64,000 nucleotides of DNA from an uncultured Pelagimonas sp. Lineage in GTDB: Bacteria > Pseudomonadota > Alphaproteobacteria > Rhodobacterales > Rhodobacteraceae. This document shows, one piece after another, positions 19,742-29,755 of the stretch. The notes below the pieces were generated by a model, which searched no databases, had not been told where the DNA came from, and saw nothing but the letters and a program-made list of their open reading frames with translations. The stretch spans positions 992,001-1,056,000 of the forward strand of contig CANMPP010000001.1 of assembly GCA_947499735.1 (NCBI GenBank), in the 5' to 3' direction. The stretch's first letter is position 1. The number at the start of each line of letters is the position of its first letter. The translations under genes were made by a program, and so were the position numbers.

Positions 19742-20854
19742 ATGGCGCCTAAGCGCTTTAATGGTGTGGGCGTGTTTCCCAATGCGGTCGAGACCTCCGC
19801 GCCAAAAAAACCAGATCCAAACGCGCTTTACGCGGCGCTCGATCTTGGAACCAACAGTTGCCGTATGCTGATTGCCCAACCCAAGGGTAGCCAGTTTCAT
19901 GTGGTTGATAGTTTTTCCAAATCCGTCCAGCTGGGGCAGGGTTTAGAGAAATATGGCCGTATGAGCAGAACATCCATGCACCGTACGGTGCAGGCCATGC
20001 GGGTGTGTCAGCAAAAGCTGGCGCGGCATAAAGTGTCTCACATGCGGCTTGTGGCAACAGAGGCCTGTCGCCGGGCAAGCAATTCGCGTGATTTGATCCG
20101 GGCCGTGCGGCGAGAAACCGGGCTGACATTGGAGATTATCAAACCCGAGGAAGAAGCGCGTTTGGCGGTCGTGTCATGTGCGCCTCTGGTGTCAACCAAG
20201 ACAGAGCAGCTGTTGGTGGTTGATATCGGTGGCGGCTCAACCGAATTGGTTTGGATCGACCTTTCTAACGTCCCTAGCCGAGATCGCCCGCGTGCGATCA
20301 TGCGTTTGCATGCCGGGTTCAAAAATGCTGATAGCCCATTTCCCGTGGCAAAAGTTGTCGATTGGATCAGTGTTCCTTTGGGCGTTGCGACATTGCGGGA
20401 TCAGTTCGCAGATGTTGAAGACGATGCCGGACGCTACGCCTTGATGAGCTGTTGTTTTGAGGAAAACCTTGCGGATTTCGCACCCTATGCGAATGCGCAG
20501 GCGCGGGACGGGTTCCAAATCATCGGGACATCAGGAACAGTGACGACAGTGGCTGCCAGCCATTTAGGGCTGCGCCGCTATGACCGCACCAAAGTCGATG
20601 GTTTGCGCATGTCGTCTGACCAAATTAACGCGGTTGTTCAGGGGTATCTCGATTTAGGTCCGTCCGGGCGTCGTCGGGATCCGCGCATCGGGCAGGATCG
20701 ACAGGCTTTGATCATGTCGGGTTCCGCGATTTTGCAGGCCTTGCTGCGCGTTTGGCCGACAGATCGCCTATCCGTCGCGGATCGTGGTTTGCGTGAAGGG
20801 CTGCTCTATGCGCAAATGTCCTCTGATGGGGTTTTGGAAGACGGTCCTCTCTGA
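19742..20854 (+). CDS. Ppx/GppA-family phosphatase
   Basis: The 370-residue protein belongs to the exopolyphosphatase / guanosine-pentaphosphate phosphatase family, which hydrolyses polyphosphate or pppGpp. Actin-like ATPase motifs are clear: ALDLGTNSCRMLIA (about residues 31-44), LLVVDIGGGSTELVW (about 158-172), and GTSGTVTTVAASHLGL. It lacks the C-terminal HD domain of long PPX proteins, so it is the short type. The ATG at 19742 follows AGGAAAGG. The rRNA methyltransferase rlmE follows after 63 bases on the same strand. Confidence 0.92.
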   Translation: MAPKRFNGVGVFPNAVETSAPKKPDPNALYAALDLGTNSCRMLIAQPKGSQFHVVDSFSKSVQLGQGLEKYGRMSRTSMHRTVQAMRVCQQKLARHKVSHMRLVATEACRRASNSRDLIRAVRRETGLTLEIIKPEEEARLAVVSCAPLVSTKTEQLLVVDIGGGSTELVWIDLSNVPSRDRPRAIMRLHAGFKNADSPFPVAKVVDWISVPLGVATLRDQFADVEDDAGRYALMSCCFEENLADFAPYANAQARDGFQIIGTSGTVTTVAASHLGLRRYDRTKVDGLRMSSDQINAVVQGYLDLGPSGRRRDPRIGQDRQALIMSGSAILQALLRVWPTDRLSVADRGLREGLLYAQMSSDGVLEDGPL

Positions 20855-20917
20855 TAGAAGGGGGCCTTATTCTTTGATAGTGCGGCGTGCACGCGTTCCA
20901 AACACACAGGACTTCCG

Positions 20918-21664
20918 ATGGCCAAGGGCAGTAAAAATTCATCCGGACGCGGGCAGCGTGATCTTAAGGTTAAGGTCAAAACGGCCCGTGGGCGCAAGCT
21001 GAGCTCGACGCTCTGGCTGCAACGGCAGTTGAATGACCCTTATGTCAAACGGGCCAAGGAAGATGGCTACCGTGGCCGGGCTGCCTATAAGATCCTGGAA
21101 CTAGATGACAAATATCGCTTTCTTGTGCCGGGTGCACGGGTTGTGGACCTTGGTTGTGCGCCGGGGGGCTGGTGTCAGGTGGCCGTGAAACGCGTCAATG
21201 CTCTGGGTGAGAGAAGCGGCAAAGCGGTTGGCACTGTTTTGGGCGTCGATTTGCAAGAGGTCGATGCGATTGCCGGGGCGGAAATTCATCAGCTGGATTT
21301 CTTGGAAGATGGTGCTGATGATAAAGTGAAAAACTGGCTGGGTGGTGAGGCCGATGTTGTGATGTCCGATATGGCCGCATCTGCGTCAGGTCACAAACAG
21401 ACAGATCACCTGCGCATTATGACCCTATGTGAAGCGGCCGCATATCTGGCCTTTGATGTGCTTACACCGGGCGGGACATTTGTGGCCAAAGTTCTTGCCG
21501 GGGGTGCAGAGGCGGGGTTGCAACAATTGTTGAAACAACAATTTGATAAAGTGTCACATGTAAAACCACCTGCAAGCCGTTCTGATTCCTCGGAAAAATT
21601 TGTTGTCGCAACAGGGTTTCGTGGTGGTCCGATTCAGGAAGAGCTGGACGACCCGCTATATTAA
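20918..21664 (+). CDS. rlmE: 23S rRNA (uridine-2'-O-)methyltransferase RlmE (FtsJ/RrmJ)
   Basis: It methylates the 2'-O of U2552 in the 23S rRNA A-loop using SAM. The 248-residue protein has a basic N-terminus ([16 protein letters not shown]), the catalytic K-D-K-E set visible in [25 protein letters not shown] and the last strand region, and the SAM loop [13 protein letters not shown]. About 30 residues at the start are extra compared with the E. coli protein and typical of alphaproteobacterial members. ATG at 20918. Confidence 0.95.
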   Translation: MAKGSKNSSGRGQRDLKVKVKTARGRKLSSTLWLQRQLNDPYVKRAKEDGYRGRAAYKILELDDKYRFLVPGARVVDLGCAPGGWCQVAVKRVNALGERSGKAVGTVLGVDLQEVDAIAGAEIHQLDFLEDGADDKVKNWLGGEADVVMSDMAASASGHKQTDHLRIMTLCEAAAYLAFDVLTPGGTFVAKVLAGGAEAGLQQLLKQQFDKVSHVKPPASRSDSSEKFVVATGFRGGPIQEELDDPLY

Positions 21665-21744
21665 ATTACGTTTGTGTCTGACGCGTGCAGCCTGCAGTGT
21701 TGGCTTTGTGTATGGCGTGTTTTGCCAGATCGTGAGTTGTTCTT

Positions 21745-22200
21745 GTGAAGAAAACTGTGTTCGCTTTTGTCTGCCTGACGTCCTGCATGCAAGTTGACCA
21801 ACAAAAACTCGCTGCGCCATTGCCCAACCTGCGAACGGCTGATGCGCCGCTGGCCTCGCAAAGCGACGCGACCATAGATCGGTTGGATGGGCGATGGATC
21901 GTGGTTGAAGGTGTGGGCATAAATCACGGATTTAATTTAAATTTTTCAGGATCTCGTGTTCGTATTGATAATGAAGAGAAATCTGTGACTTCCCTTGGTG
22001 AGGGTCGGTTTCTATTTGGCGAAGATCCTGTCTGGGTTCATTGGCTGGATGTGAATAATCGCACCGCTGCAATGGGCGATCCAAACGGAACACGTGTGTG
22101 GATCATGGATCGAACGGGTGCACCGGGCGATCGGTTAAAAGCCGCGCGCGAGATCTTAGAGTGGTACGGATACGACCTGTCGCGCTTGCAGCGTCCCTAA
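21745..22200 (+). CDS. Putative lipoprotein, META/lipocalin-like small domain
   Basis: The 151-residue product starts at a GTG (21745) and carries a lipobox LTSC at residues 11-14, giving an N-terminal lipid-modified Cys14. The mature part contains LDGRWIVVEGVG and SGSRVRIDNEEKS, resembling a small beta-barrel (lipocalin or META-type) followed by a helix. I cannot assign a function. It stands between rlmE and the glycerate kinase gene on the same strand. The sequence after rlmE lacks a terminator, so read-through is possible. Confidence 0.65.
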   Translation: MKKTVFAFVCLTSCMQVDQQKLAAPLPNLRTADAPLASQSDATIDRLDGRWIVVEGVGINHGFNLNFSGSRVRIDNEEKSVTSLGEGRFLFGEDPVWVHWLDVNNRTAAMGDPNGTRVWIMDRTGAPGDRLKAAREILEWYGYDLSRLQRP

Positions 22201-22277
22201 AATTTAAGCATGATCGTTCCAAATCAACAAGATGGGCGCGGGCGTTCTCGTGATCCCTATGTGACATTGGAGACAAC

Positions 22278-23567
22278 ATGCCCAATATCGACGATCCACG
22301 CGCTTTTCTCGCACATCTTTTTGAAACAGCAGTGGATGCCGCTGATCCAATCAAGGCGCTTAAGGATAATTTGCCCGAACGCCCCAAAGGGCGCACGGTT
22401 GTGGTTGCGATCGGCAAAGGCGGCGCGCAGCTAGCTGCGGCGTTTGAAACACTATGGGATGCACCGGTGGAAGGTGTGGTTGTGACGCGCTACGGCTATG
22501 CAACCGAATGCAAATATCTGAAGGTGTTAGAGGCGTCGCATCCCGTGCCAGATGAGGCCGGAGAAACCGCAGCCAAAGCGGTGATGGATGCTGTTCGCGG
22601 ATTGAGCGAAGATGATTTGGTGGTCGCCCTTGTTTGTGGCGGTGGGTCGGCCCTATTGCCTGTCCCACCCGGGGATCTAACGTTGAAAGATGAACAGGAC
22701 CTAAATCAGGCTTTACTGGCCTCTGGTGCGCCGATTGGTGTGATGAATGCGATCCGCAAACATGTCAGTGGCATTAAGGGCGGGCGTTTGGCGCAGATGG
22801 CATATCCTGCGAAAGTGGTAAGCTTGGTCGTGTCAGACGTGCCTGGCGATGATCCCGCGCAGGTCGCTTCTGGTCCAACCGTTTCGGACGCTGTGAATGC
22901 CGCAGATGTCCGCGCGATGATTTCGGCGCGAAACATAGCGCTGCCAGATCGGATCATGGCGCATATCAACAGCGATGATTGTGCCGCACCTTTACCGGAT
23001 GATCCCGTTTTTGCACGTAACGAAGTACGTGTTGTTGCATCGGCAGGTCTGTCGCTGGCAGCAGCGGCGCAAAAGGCGCAAGATCTGGGTATGCCATGTG
23101 TGGTTTTGTCTGACGCGATTGAAGGTGAAGCGTCAGATATCGGCCTTATGCATGCCGCTTTAGCAAAACATGCTTTGGAAAAGAATGAACCATTTCAAGC
23201 GCCTATTTTGATTTTATCAGGTGGCGAGACAACTGTTACTTTGAAAGGCACGCCCGGGCGCGGGGGGCGAAACACGGCCTTTTTGCTGGGGTTTGCGCAG
23301 GCGATTGAGGGCGCCGATGGCATCTATGCGCTGGCGGCGGATACCGATGGTATTGATGGCAGCGAAGACAATGCCGGTGCGTTTGCTGATGCGCACTCGA
23401 TGGATCGGTTGCGGCAACAGGGCGGTGATCCTCAGGCGTTTGTGTCGGCCCAAGACCCGTTTGGGGCCTTTGATTTGATTGGCGATATTTACCACACGGG
23501 CCCAACAGGCACGAATGTGAATGATTTTCGCGCCATTCTGGTTTTGCCAAACCCGGTGGATGACTAG
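22278..23567 (+). CDS. Glycerate 2-kinase (MOFRL family)
   Basis: This enzyme phosphorylates D-glycerate to 2-phosphoglycerate with ATP; relatives were earlier called hydroxypyruvate reductase TtuD. The 429-residue protein has the N-terminal DUF4147 domain, with VVVAIGKGGAQLA near residue 42, the ALVCGGGSALL loop near 118 and KHVSGIKGGRLA near 162. The C-terminal MOFRL domain contains ILILSGGETTVTLKG and GRGGRNTAFLLGFA. It feeds the serine-cycle, glyoxylate or tartrate product glycerate into lower glycolysis, with enolase as the next step. The ATG at 22278 is preceded by TTGGAGACAAC. Confidence 0.92.
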   Translation: MPNIDDPRAFLAHLFETAVDAADPIKALKDNLPERPKGRTVVVAIGKGGAQLAAAFETLWDAPVEGVVVTRYGYATECKYLKVLEASHPVPDEAGETAAKAVMDAVRGLSEDDLVVALVCGGGSALLPVPPGDLTLKDEQDLNQALLASGAPIGVMNAIRKHVSGIKGGRLAQMAYPAKVVSLVVSDVPGDDPAQVASGPTVSDAVNAADVRAMISARNIALPDRIMAHINSDDCAAPLPDDPVFARNEVRVVASAGLSLAAAAQKAQDLGMPCVVLSDAIEGEASDIGLMHAALAKHALEKNEPFQAPILILSGGETTVTLKGTPGRGGRNTAFLLGFAQAIEGADGIYALAADTDGIDGSEDNAGAFADAHSMDRLRQQGGDPQAFVSAQDPFGAFDLIGDIYHTGPTGTNVNDFRAILVLPNPVDD

Positions 23568-23613
23568 AAAAACCCCTTTTCCCGGGCCCGAAAACCTGCA
23601 TTTTAGCCATATG

Positions 23614-23641
23614 ACCGGGGCCAGTTCGGCCCCGGTTGTTT
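23614..23641. terminator. Bidirectional terminator between glycerate kinase and M20 peptidase
   Basis: A perfect nine-pair stem, ACCGGGGCC-AGTTC-GGCCCCGGT, is followed by TGTTT and lies between two convergent genes. Confidence 0.8.
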
Positions 23642-23664
23642 GTGCGATTTGATTGACGTGTGTC

Positions 23665-25053
23665 TTAGGCGTTCAAGCTGGAAAGCGCGTCAAGAATACG
23701 GGCCCATGACCGGATGCCTTTGTGAAAGCTTTCCATGTCGTATTTTTCGTTGGGTGAATGGATTTGATCGTCATCCTTACCCCAGCCGGTCAATAGAACA
23801 TCCATACCAATGATGTCTTTGAAATGCCCGGCAATCGGAATGGATCCGCCGCATCCGGTATAGGCCGCGTCCACATCCCATTCTTCGCCCAGTGCTTTAC
23901 GGGTTGCTTCAAAAGCGGGGTGGTCCGTTGACATTTGCGACGCCTGCGACGCGCCATGTTCTTTATAGGTGACCGTGCAATCTGCGGGCAATTGGGCCTC
24001 AACCCATGCGCGGAAATTTTTGCGAATGGCGTGCGGGTCTTGATCGCCGACCAAACGGAATGACACTTTTGCCGATGCTTCAGAGGGAAGGACTGTTTTG
24101 AACCCGGCCCCTGTATAGCCGCTCCACATGCCGTTGATTTCGGCGGTCGGGCGCGACCAAATCATTTCCAACGCGGTGCGATCAGATTCACCTGCCGGTG
24201 TGGTCAGCCCGACATCGCCCAAAAATGTCGTATGGTCGAAATTCAGGTTCTCCCATTGTGCTTTAACCTCATTGCTAAGGACGGGTGCGCCTTCGTAGAA
24301 ATCTGGGATCTGGATTTTGCCAAAGTCATCAAACAGGTTTCCCAATATTTTGGTCAAAACCCGCGCCGGATTGATGGCCGCGCCACCATACATGCCAGAA
24401 TGTAGGTCCTTGTCAGGGCCCGTGATGGTCAATTCTTCGCCGCATAAGCCGCGTAGCATCGTCATGATGGCTGGCACACGACTGTCAAACAGTCCTGTAT
24501 CACAGATAAAGGCGAGATCGGCCTTTAGGGCATCTTTGTGTTCTTCCATGAAGGGAACGAGGGATGGGGATCCGCTTTCTTCCTCACCCTCAAAGAAAAA
24601 GGTGATCGAACAGGGCAGGGTACCATGCACGGATTTCCATGCGCGACAGGCTTCGATGAAGGTCATCAATTGGCCTTTGTCGTCTGACGTGCCGCGACCT
24701 CGGATCACTTTACCCTTTGGTGTGTCTTCAACCTTGGCATCAAACGGATCATTGTCCCACAGTTCCAATGGGTCGACCGGCTGCACGTCGTAATGTCCGT
24801 AAAACAGGATATGTGGTGCGTTTTCTGGGCCTTCGACCTTACCCATCACCATTGGATGACCGGGTGTCGGGTAGGTTTTGGCCTCAATCTCCAATGTGGC
24901 AAGATCCGCCACAAGCCAGTCTGCGGCGTCCTGGCATGCGTCTTTATAAGCAGGGTCAGTCGAAATGGATTTGATCCGTAGCAGGTCGATCAAACGATCG
25001 GTTGCCGCAGATAGGTCAGCATCGATGCGGTCAAGAACGGGGGAGAGTGTCAT
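23665..25053 (-). CDS. M20-family metallopeptidase (dipeptidase-like)
   Basis: The 462-residue protein matches the ArgE/DapE/CPG2 group, subfamily of cytosolic dipeptidases. Zinc ligands are visible in LFYGHYDVQP (about residue 85), GRGTSDDKGQLM (about 118), EGEEESGSPSLV (about 154) and CDTGLFD; the C-terminal ligand falls in the HSPNEKYD segment. The dimerisation domain lies at about 200-360. The likely role is hydrolysis of small peptides. The ATG at 25053 follows AGGACAC. It is divergent from hemA. Confidence 0.9.
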   Translation of the reverse strand: MTLSPVLDRIDADLSAATDRLIDLLRIKSISTDPAYKDACQDAADWLVADLATLEIEAKTYPTPGHPMVMGKVEGPENAPHILFYGHYDVQPVDPLELWDNDPFDAKVEDTPKGKVIRGRGTSDDKGQLMTFIEACRAWKSVHGTLPCSITFFFEGEEESGSPSLVPFMEEHKDALKADLAFICDTGLFDSRVPAIMTMLRGLCGEELTITGPDKDLHSGMYGGAAINPARVLTKILGNLFDDFGKIQIPDFYEGAPVLSNEVKAQWENLNFDHTTFLGDVGLTTPAGESDRTALEMIWSRPTAEINGMWSGYTGAGFKTVLPSEASAKVSFRLVGDQDPHAIRKNFRAWVEAQLPADCTVTYKEHGASQASQMSTDHPAFEATRKALGEEWDVDAAYTGCGGSIPIAGHFKDIIGMDVLLTGWGKDDDQIHSPNEKYDMESFHKGIRSWARILDALSSLNA

Positions 25054-25240
25054 GAAGAGTGTCCTTTGATGTATCCGGCAAATCTAGCAAAGCGTTGTGC
25101 CAAGTCTAGGGGCGGAAATGTATCCTTTTTTCCTGCGGCAAAAACCGTCGCTTTGTGAGGCAAGTTCAGAATGTTTCCATGATTTGGGCTCAGAAACCTC
25201 ACACATGTTTTCATTTTCGTGAGAGCGACAAAGCGTCCCT

Positions 25241-25268
25241 TTGACAAAGATGTGTGAAGGCTTTATCA
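25241..25268 (+). promoter_or_regulatory. Candidate promoter for hemA
   Basis: TTGACA (25241-25246) and TTATCA (25263-25268) are separated by 16 bases and lie 83 bases before the hemA GTG. No FnrL site (TTGAT-N4-ATCAA) is seen next to it. Confidence 0.4.
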
Positions 25269-25350
25269 CTTGCCCGCCGGGCCAACAAAAATACGCTCGT
25301 ACCACGAGCACCCCGTGATAAACGCGGGCAAGTAAGCAAGGAGACCGCCA

Positions 25351-26574
25351 GTGGATTTCGCTGCGCAACTGGACCACGCCATTCAACGTCTTCACGACGA
25401 GGGACGGTATCGAACATTTATCGATATCGAGCGCAAAAAGGGCCATTTCCCGCACGCAATCTGGCACTGCGCGGATGGAACAACGCGGGATGTGACGGTT
25501 TGGTGTGGCAATGATTATCTGGGCATGGGCCAACATCCAGTTGTGTTGGACGCGATGCAGGATGCATTGGTGAAAACCGGTGCAGGATCTGGCGGAACAC
25601 GCAATATTTCCGGGACCACGGTGTATCACAAACAGCTTGAGGCAGAATTGTCTGATCTGCATGGCAAAGAATCCGCTTTGCTGTTCACATCGGCCTATAA
25701 TGCCAATGACGCGACCCTGTCGACATTGCCCAAACTGTTTCCCGGTCTGATCATTTATTCTGACGCACTTAACCACGCATCGATGATCGAAGGCATTCGG
25801 CGCAATGGTGGTGCAAAACGAATCTTTCGTCACAATGACCTAGATCACCTGCGCGAATTGCTGGAGGCTGATGACCCGGCTGCACCGAAATTGATTGCAT
25901 TTGAATCAGTTTACTCGATGGACGGGGATACCGGGCCTTTGTCGGGCCTGTGTGATTTGGCTGATGAATTTGGTGCTTTGACCTATTTGGATGAAGTGCA
26001 CGCGGTCGGCATGTACGGGCCGCGTGGTGGTGGCCTGTCTGAACGGGACGGCCTGGCGCATCGTATCGACATCATCAATGGCACGCTTGGTAAGGCCTAT
26101 GGTGTGCAAGGTGGATATATCGCCGCAAGTGAAAAAATGTGTGATGCTGTAAGGTCTTACGCGCCGGGCTTCATCTTTACTACGTCACTGCCGCCGGTCG
26201 TTGCTGCGGGGGCTGCTGCGTCGGTTGCGCATCTTAAAACCGATGCGACGTTGCGCGAACAGCATCAAACACAGGCTAAAATCCTGAAAATGCGCCTGAA
26301 AGGGCTGGGAATGCCCATTATTGACCATGGAACTCATATCGTTCCAGTCATTGTTGGGAACCCGACGCATACGAAGGTTTTGTCCGATATGTTACTGGAA
26401 GATCACGGAATTTACGTGCAGCCCATTAATTTCCCGACGGTTCCACGGGGGACAGAACGTTTGCGATTCACGCCATCGCCCGTTCATGGTCCGCAAGAAA
26501 TGGATGCTTTGGTTCATGCAATGGATAAGCTTTGGTCGCAATGTGCGCTAAATCGTGCTGAAATGAGCGCTTAA
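25351..26574 (+). CDS. hemA: 5-Aminolevulinate synthase
   Basis: It condenses glycine with succinyl-CoA to 5-aminolevulinate, the first step of the C4 route to haem, bacteriochlorophyll and corrinoids. It is a PLP enzyme of 407 residues. The PLP lysine is Lys248 in [21 protein letters not shown] (about 78-89), [11 protein letters not shown] and FTTSLPP are further hallmarks. The start is a GTG at 25351 with AAGGAGA in front, giving [11 protein letters not shown]. It stands alone, divergent from the M20 peptidase gene. Confidence 0.97.
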   Translation: MDFAAQLDHAIQRLHDEGRYRTFIDIERKKGHFPHAIWHCADGTTRDVTVWCGNDYLGMGQHPVVLDAMQDALVKTGAGSGGTRNISGTTVYHKQLEAELSDLHGKESALLFTSAYNANDATLSTLPKLFPGLIIYSDALNHASMIEGIRRNGGAKRIFRHNDLDHLRELLEADDPAAPKLIAFESVYSMDGDTGPLSGLCDLADEFGALTYLDEVHAVGMYGPRGGGLSERDGLAHRIDIINGTLGKAYGVQGGYIAASEKMCDAVRSYAPGFIFTTSLPPVVAAGAAASVAHLKTDATLREQHQTQAKILKMRLKGLGMPIIDHGTHIVPVIVGNPTHTKVLSDMLLEDHGIYVQPINFPTVPRGTERLRFTPSPVHGPQEMDALVHAMDKLWSQCALNRAEMSA

Positions 26575-26639
26575 GGTCTGGTTAACCTTACTTTGTCACT
26601 ATTCTGTGTTAACTTGAGGCTAATTATATCGCGCTACGA

Positions 26640-26660
26640 ATCGTAAAAAATAATTACGAT
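26640..26660. promoter_or_regulatory. Inverted repeat before the rodZ-like gene
   Basis: ATCGTAA-N7-TTACGAT is a perfect seven-base inverted repeat in an A/T-rich promoter region, 43 bases before the proposed start codon. It could be an operator or a 5' UTR hairpin. Confidence 0.35.
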
Positions 26661-26702
26661 AGGGTGCGAGCGCGGAAACACGAGGAATACGGGGCAGCTT
26701 GG

Positions 26703-28409
26703 ATGATCCGGCGCAAAGGCGATACAGGCGCGATAAACAGTGAAGAGGCCATCCAAAACGATGGTCCGGTTAGTTTTGACGATTTCGAACTCAAACTAGG
26801 CGACATGCTTCGCGGTGAACGCGCAACAATGGGTAAATCTCTGCTGGATGTTCAGCGGGAACTAAAAATTCGCGCAAATTATGTTGCTGCGATTGAGAAT
26901 TCAGATCCCTCTGCATTTGAAACACCTGGTTTTATTGCTGGCTATGTTCGTTCTTACGCGCGCTATCTGCGACTTGACCCAGACGAAACATTTGCAAAAT
27001 TCTGTGAAGAAAGCGGGTTTGCCGTTGCGCATGGCATGTCCGAGGAAGCTTCGTCTATTCGCAAGCCGAATGAAAAGAAAACGGCCGAGAAGCGCGTTTT
27101 TGCAAAACCCATTCAAAATGATCCTTTTGGTCAAAAGAACCTCGCATTTGCTCCCAAAAGCGATTCATTCTTGTCAAAGATTGAACCGGCTGCGATTGGA
27201 TCATCTCTTGTTCTTATGGCCTTGCTTGCCGGTGTTGGTTACGGCGGCTGGTCGGTTTTACAAGAGGTCCAGCGTGTGCAGGTCACTCCAGTGGACCAAA
27301 CACCTCAAGCACTCAGCGATATCGCACCTATTTTGGTAGATACGGATACATCATCCGCTAGCGCTGCTGGTGTATTCACACCTCCAAGAGAAGCCGCGCT
27401 TGATCGGCTTTACCGACCTGAGGCGTTGGAGGTTCCTGTTTTGGTGGCACGGGACGCCCCAATTTCGACCTTAGATCCCAGCACCACCGGTCTTTATGCA
27501 CAATACCAAACCTCGCGGCTTCCTAAGCTCAATGCTGAAAAAGACGCCGAGCAGCGGGTTGCAGCCATCGCTGCATTGAATGGCAGTGACGAAGAATTTG
27601 GCCCATTTCTGCCAAATAGCTTAGAAACGGCGAACACCCAAAACGTAGCGCATTCTGATCTGACGCCTGAAGAATTGGCAGCATTGCCTGTTCGCCTATT
27701 CGCGTCTGACGCGGTATGGTTCCGCGCCATGGATGAGGACGGCGTTGAAGTTGCGTCAGCAACTTTGGATTCTGGTGCGGTATGGACGCCGCCTACGAAT
27801 ATTGAAAACCTTGTCGTTGGTACAACGCGGCCTTACGCATTATTCGCCTTAGTGGGTGATCAGGTCTATGGCCCTATCGGTGACGGGATTGATTGGGTTG
27901 AAACTGGTTTGAACCCGGTTGAGATCGTCGCGAAATTCGATGCGCCAATTGAGGGTGAGAATGAATCACTGGATCGCGCGATCGCCAAGGCTGGCGACAA
28001 ACTCTTGTCACCAAATGGTCGTGATCAAGCAACGCAAACGCCGCAGGTTTATGCCGATGGTGCGCCAGCGATTGCCATTACAACGAAACGACGCGTCTGG
28101 ATGCGTGTCACTTCGGCGAATGGATCAATCATAAAAGATTTCTTCCTAGCGCCTGGGGAAACATACACGATGCCGCAATTGGCGCAGGCGCCAAAATTGC
28201 GGGTTGGTGATGCGGGTGCTGTGTACTTTAATGTCGGCAACACAATCTATGGCCCAATGGGCAATAATGGGCGACCAAAGAATTTTGAAGGCCTGTCTGT
28301 TGCCAGCTTGCAAACGGAATATACGCCAGCAAATATTGATGATGTCGCACCTGAATTGCGTGCAACTGCCGTGGCTGAGGTCGTATCGCAAGAAGCTGGC
28401 GATAACTAA
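26703..28409 (+). CDS. RodZ-like helix-turn-helix membrane protein (DUF4115)
   Basis: RodZ-type proteins link MreB to the cell envelope. The 568-residue protein has a cytosolic HTH_25 domain at about residues 30-105 (LGDMLRGERATMGKSLLDVQ), one membrane segment at about 166-187, a long low-complexity periplasmic linker, and two copies of a C-terminal beta-domain: one around VRLFASDAVWFRAMDEDG, the other around KRRVWMRVTSANGSIIKDF. The duplication makes it longer than E. coli RodZ. I prefer the ATG at 26703 to a GTG 13 codons earlier. ispG follows on the same strand, as in many Proteobacteria where rodZ precedes ispG. Confidence 0.85.
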   Translation: MIRRKGDTGAINSEEAIQNDGPVSFDDFELKLGDMLRGERATMGKSLLDVQRELKIRANYVAAIENSDPSAFETPGFIAGYVRSYARYLRLDPDETFAKFCEESGFAVAHGMSEEASSIRKPNEKKTAEKRVFAKPIQNDPFGQKNLAFAPKSDSFLSKIEPAAIGSSLVLMALLAGVGYGGWSVLQEVQRVQVTPVDQTPQALSDIAPILVDTDTSSASAAGVFTPPREAALDRLYRPEALEVPVLVARDAPISTLDPSTTGLYAQYQTSRLPKLNAEKDAEQRVAAIAALNGSDEEFGPFLPNSLETANTQNVAHSDLTPEELAALPVRLFASDAVWFRAMDEDGVEVASATLDSGAVWTPPTNIENLVVGTTRPYALFALVGDQVYGPIGDGIDWVETGLNPVEIVAKFDAPIEGENESLDRAIAKAGDKLLSPNGRDQATQTPQVYADGAPAIAITTKRRVWMRVTSANGSIIKDFFLAPGETYTMPQLAQAPKLRVGDAGAVYFNVGNTIYGPMGNNGRPKNFEGLSVASLQTEYTPANIDDVAPELRATAVAEVVSQEAGDN

Positions 28410-28512
28410 TCTATGATGTGCTGCGCCCGCTGACGACGTTCGGTGGGTCGCAAAATGTCGCAATTGATGCGGAATACAGCGTCTCGGCTTGTATAACCTA
28501 GTTCATCGGGAT

Positions 28513-28531
28513 ACCTGTTTATCAAACAGGT
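28513..28531 (+). promoter_or_regulatory. Hairpin in the leader of ispG
   Basis: ACCTGTTT-ATC-AAACAGGT is a perfect eight-pair stem with a three-base loop, 21 bases before the ispG ATG. It lacks a T-tract, so it is more likely a leader structure or operator than a terminator. Confidence 0.4.
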
Positions 28532-28552
28532 TTGCCAGTTTTAGGAACATCG

Positions 28553-29692
28553 ATGAGCCTCAATCATGTGCGCCCTTGGCGCAATATCTATCGCCGTAAA
28601 TCCCGTCAAATCATGGTCGGTTCCGTTCCAGTGGGTGGGGACGCCCCGATTTCTGTACAGACCATGACCAACACGGTGACCACTGATGTGTCAGGAACCA
28701 TCGCACAGGTGCTAGCAGCTGCGGATGCAGGTGCTGACATCGTACGTGTGTCCGTGCCCGATCAGGACAGTGCGAAAGCGCTAAAAGAAATCACACGTGA
28801 AAGCCCGGTTCCAATCGTGGCGGATATTCATTTCCATTATCGTCGTGGGATCGAAGCCGCGGAATCAGGGGCGGCGTGTTTGCGGATCAATCCGGGAAAC
28901 ATAGGCAGTCCTGAACGGGTCAAAGAAGTGATTCAAGCTGCCCGCGATCATGGGTGTTCGATGCGGATTGGGGTAAACGCCGGATCTTTGGAAAAGCATC
29001 TTTTGGAAAAATATGGCGAACCATGTCCTGACGCGATGGTCGAAAGCGGCATGGACCACATCAAGATTTTGCAAGATCATGATTTCCACGAATTCAAGAT
29101 CTCGGTCAAAGCGTCGGATGTTTTCATGTCGGCGGCGGCCTATCAGCAATTGGCGGATATGACGGATGCACCCATCCATTTGGGCATCACAGAAGCGGGC
29201 GGTCTGATGTCGGGCACTGTGAAATCCGCGATTGGTCTTGGCCAGCTACTTTGGATGGGAATTGGCGACACGATGCGCGTTAGCCTGTCGGCCGATCCGG
29301 TGGAAGAGGTGAAAATGGGGTTTGAGATTCTCAAATCCTTGGGTTTGCGCCATCGTGGTGTGAACATCATTTCGTGCCCAAGCTGCGCGCGTCAGGGCTT
29401 TGACGTGATCAAGACGGTCGAGACGCTTGAAAGCCGACTAGAACATATCAAAACACCGATGAGCCTGTCGATCATTGGCTGCGTCGTGAATGGACCGGGC
29501 GAAGCGCTTATGACCGATGTCGGGTTCACGGGCGGCGGCAATGGTGCGGGCATGGTCTATTTGGCGGGTAAAGCCAGCCACAAGATGACAAATGCCGAAA
29601 TGATCGAGCACATCGTGGAGCAAGTAGAAGAACGTGCGGCGATCTTGGATGCAGAGCAATCCGAAGAAGTCGCGCCGGACGCCGCTGAGTAA
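28553..29692 (+). CDS. ispG: 4-Hydroxy-3-methylbut-2-enyl-diphosphate synthase
   Basis: This [4Fe-4S] enzyme converts methylerythritol cyclodiphosphate to HMBPP in the MEP isoprenoid pathway. The 379-residue protein shows the TIM-barrel segment [14 protein letters not shown] and the iron-sulfur cysteines in [14 protein letters not shown] and [12 protein letters not shown] choose the ATG at 28553 ([20 protein letters not shown]); a TTG seven codons earlier is less likely. It ends with an acidic tail. A good terminator follows. Confidence 0.97.
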   Translation: MSLNHVRPWRNIYRRKSRQIMVGSVPVGGDAPISVQTMTNTVTTDVSGTIAQVLAAADAGADIVRVSVPDQDSAKALKEITRESPVPIVADIHFHYRRGIEAAESGAACLRINPGNIGSPERVKEVIQAARDHGCSMRIGVNAGSLEKHLLEKYGEPCPDAMVESGMDHIKILQDHDFHEFKISVKASDVFMSAAAYQQLADMTDAPIHLGITEAGGLMSGTVKSAIGLGQLLWMGIGDTMRVSLSADPVEEVKMGFEILKSLGLRHRGVNIISCPSCARQGFDVIKTVETLESRLEHIKTPMSLSIIGCVVNGPGEALMTDVGFTGGGNGAGMVYLAGKASHKMTNAEMIEHIVEQVEERAAILDAEQSEEVAPDAAE

Positions 29693-29718
29693 TTTATAGA
29701 TATTTATCAAATTGATAG

Positions 29719-29750
29719 GCGGAGAGGTTAAAGTAATCTCTCCGCTTTTT
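29719..29750 (+). terminator. Rho-independent terminator after ispG
   Basis: GCGGAGAG pairs with CTCTCCGC around an eleven-base loop and is followed directly by five T. A small palindrome TATCAA-A-TTGATA sits just before it. Confidence 0.88.
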
Positions 29751-29755
29751 CGTGT

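Noticed and set aside
25084-25833. 249-residue frame on the minus strand across the hemA promoter and start
   Set aside because: It runs antisense through conserved hemA coding sequence, has no protein family features and no good ribosome-binding site.
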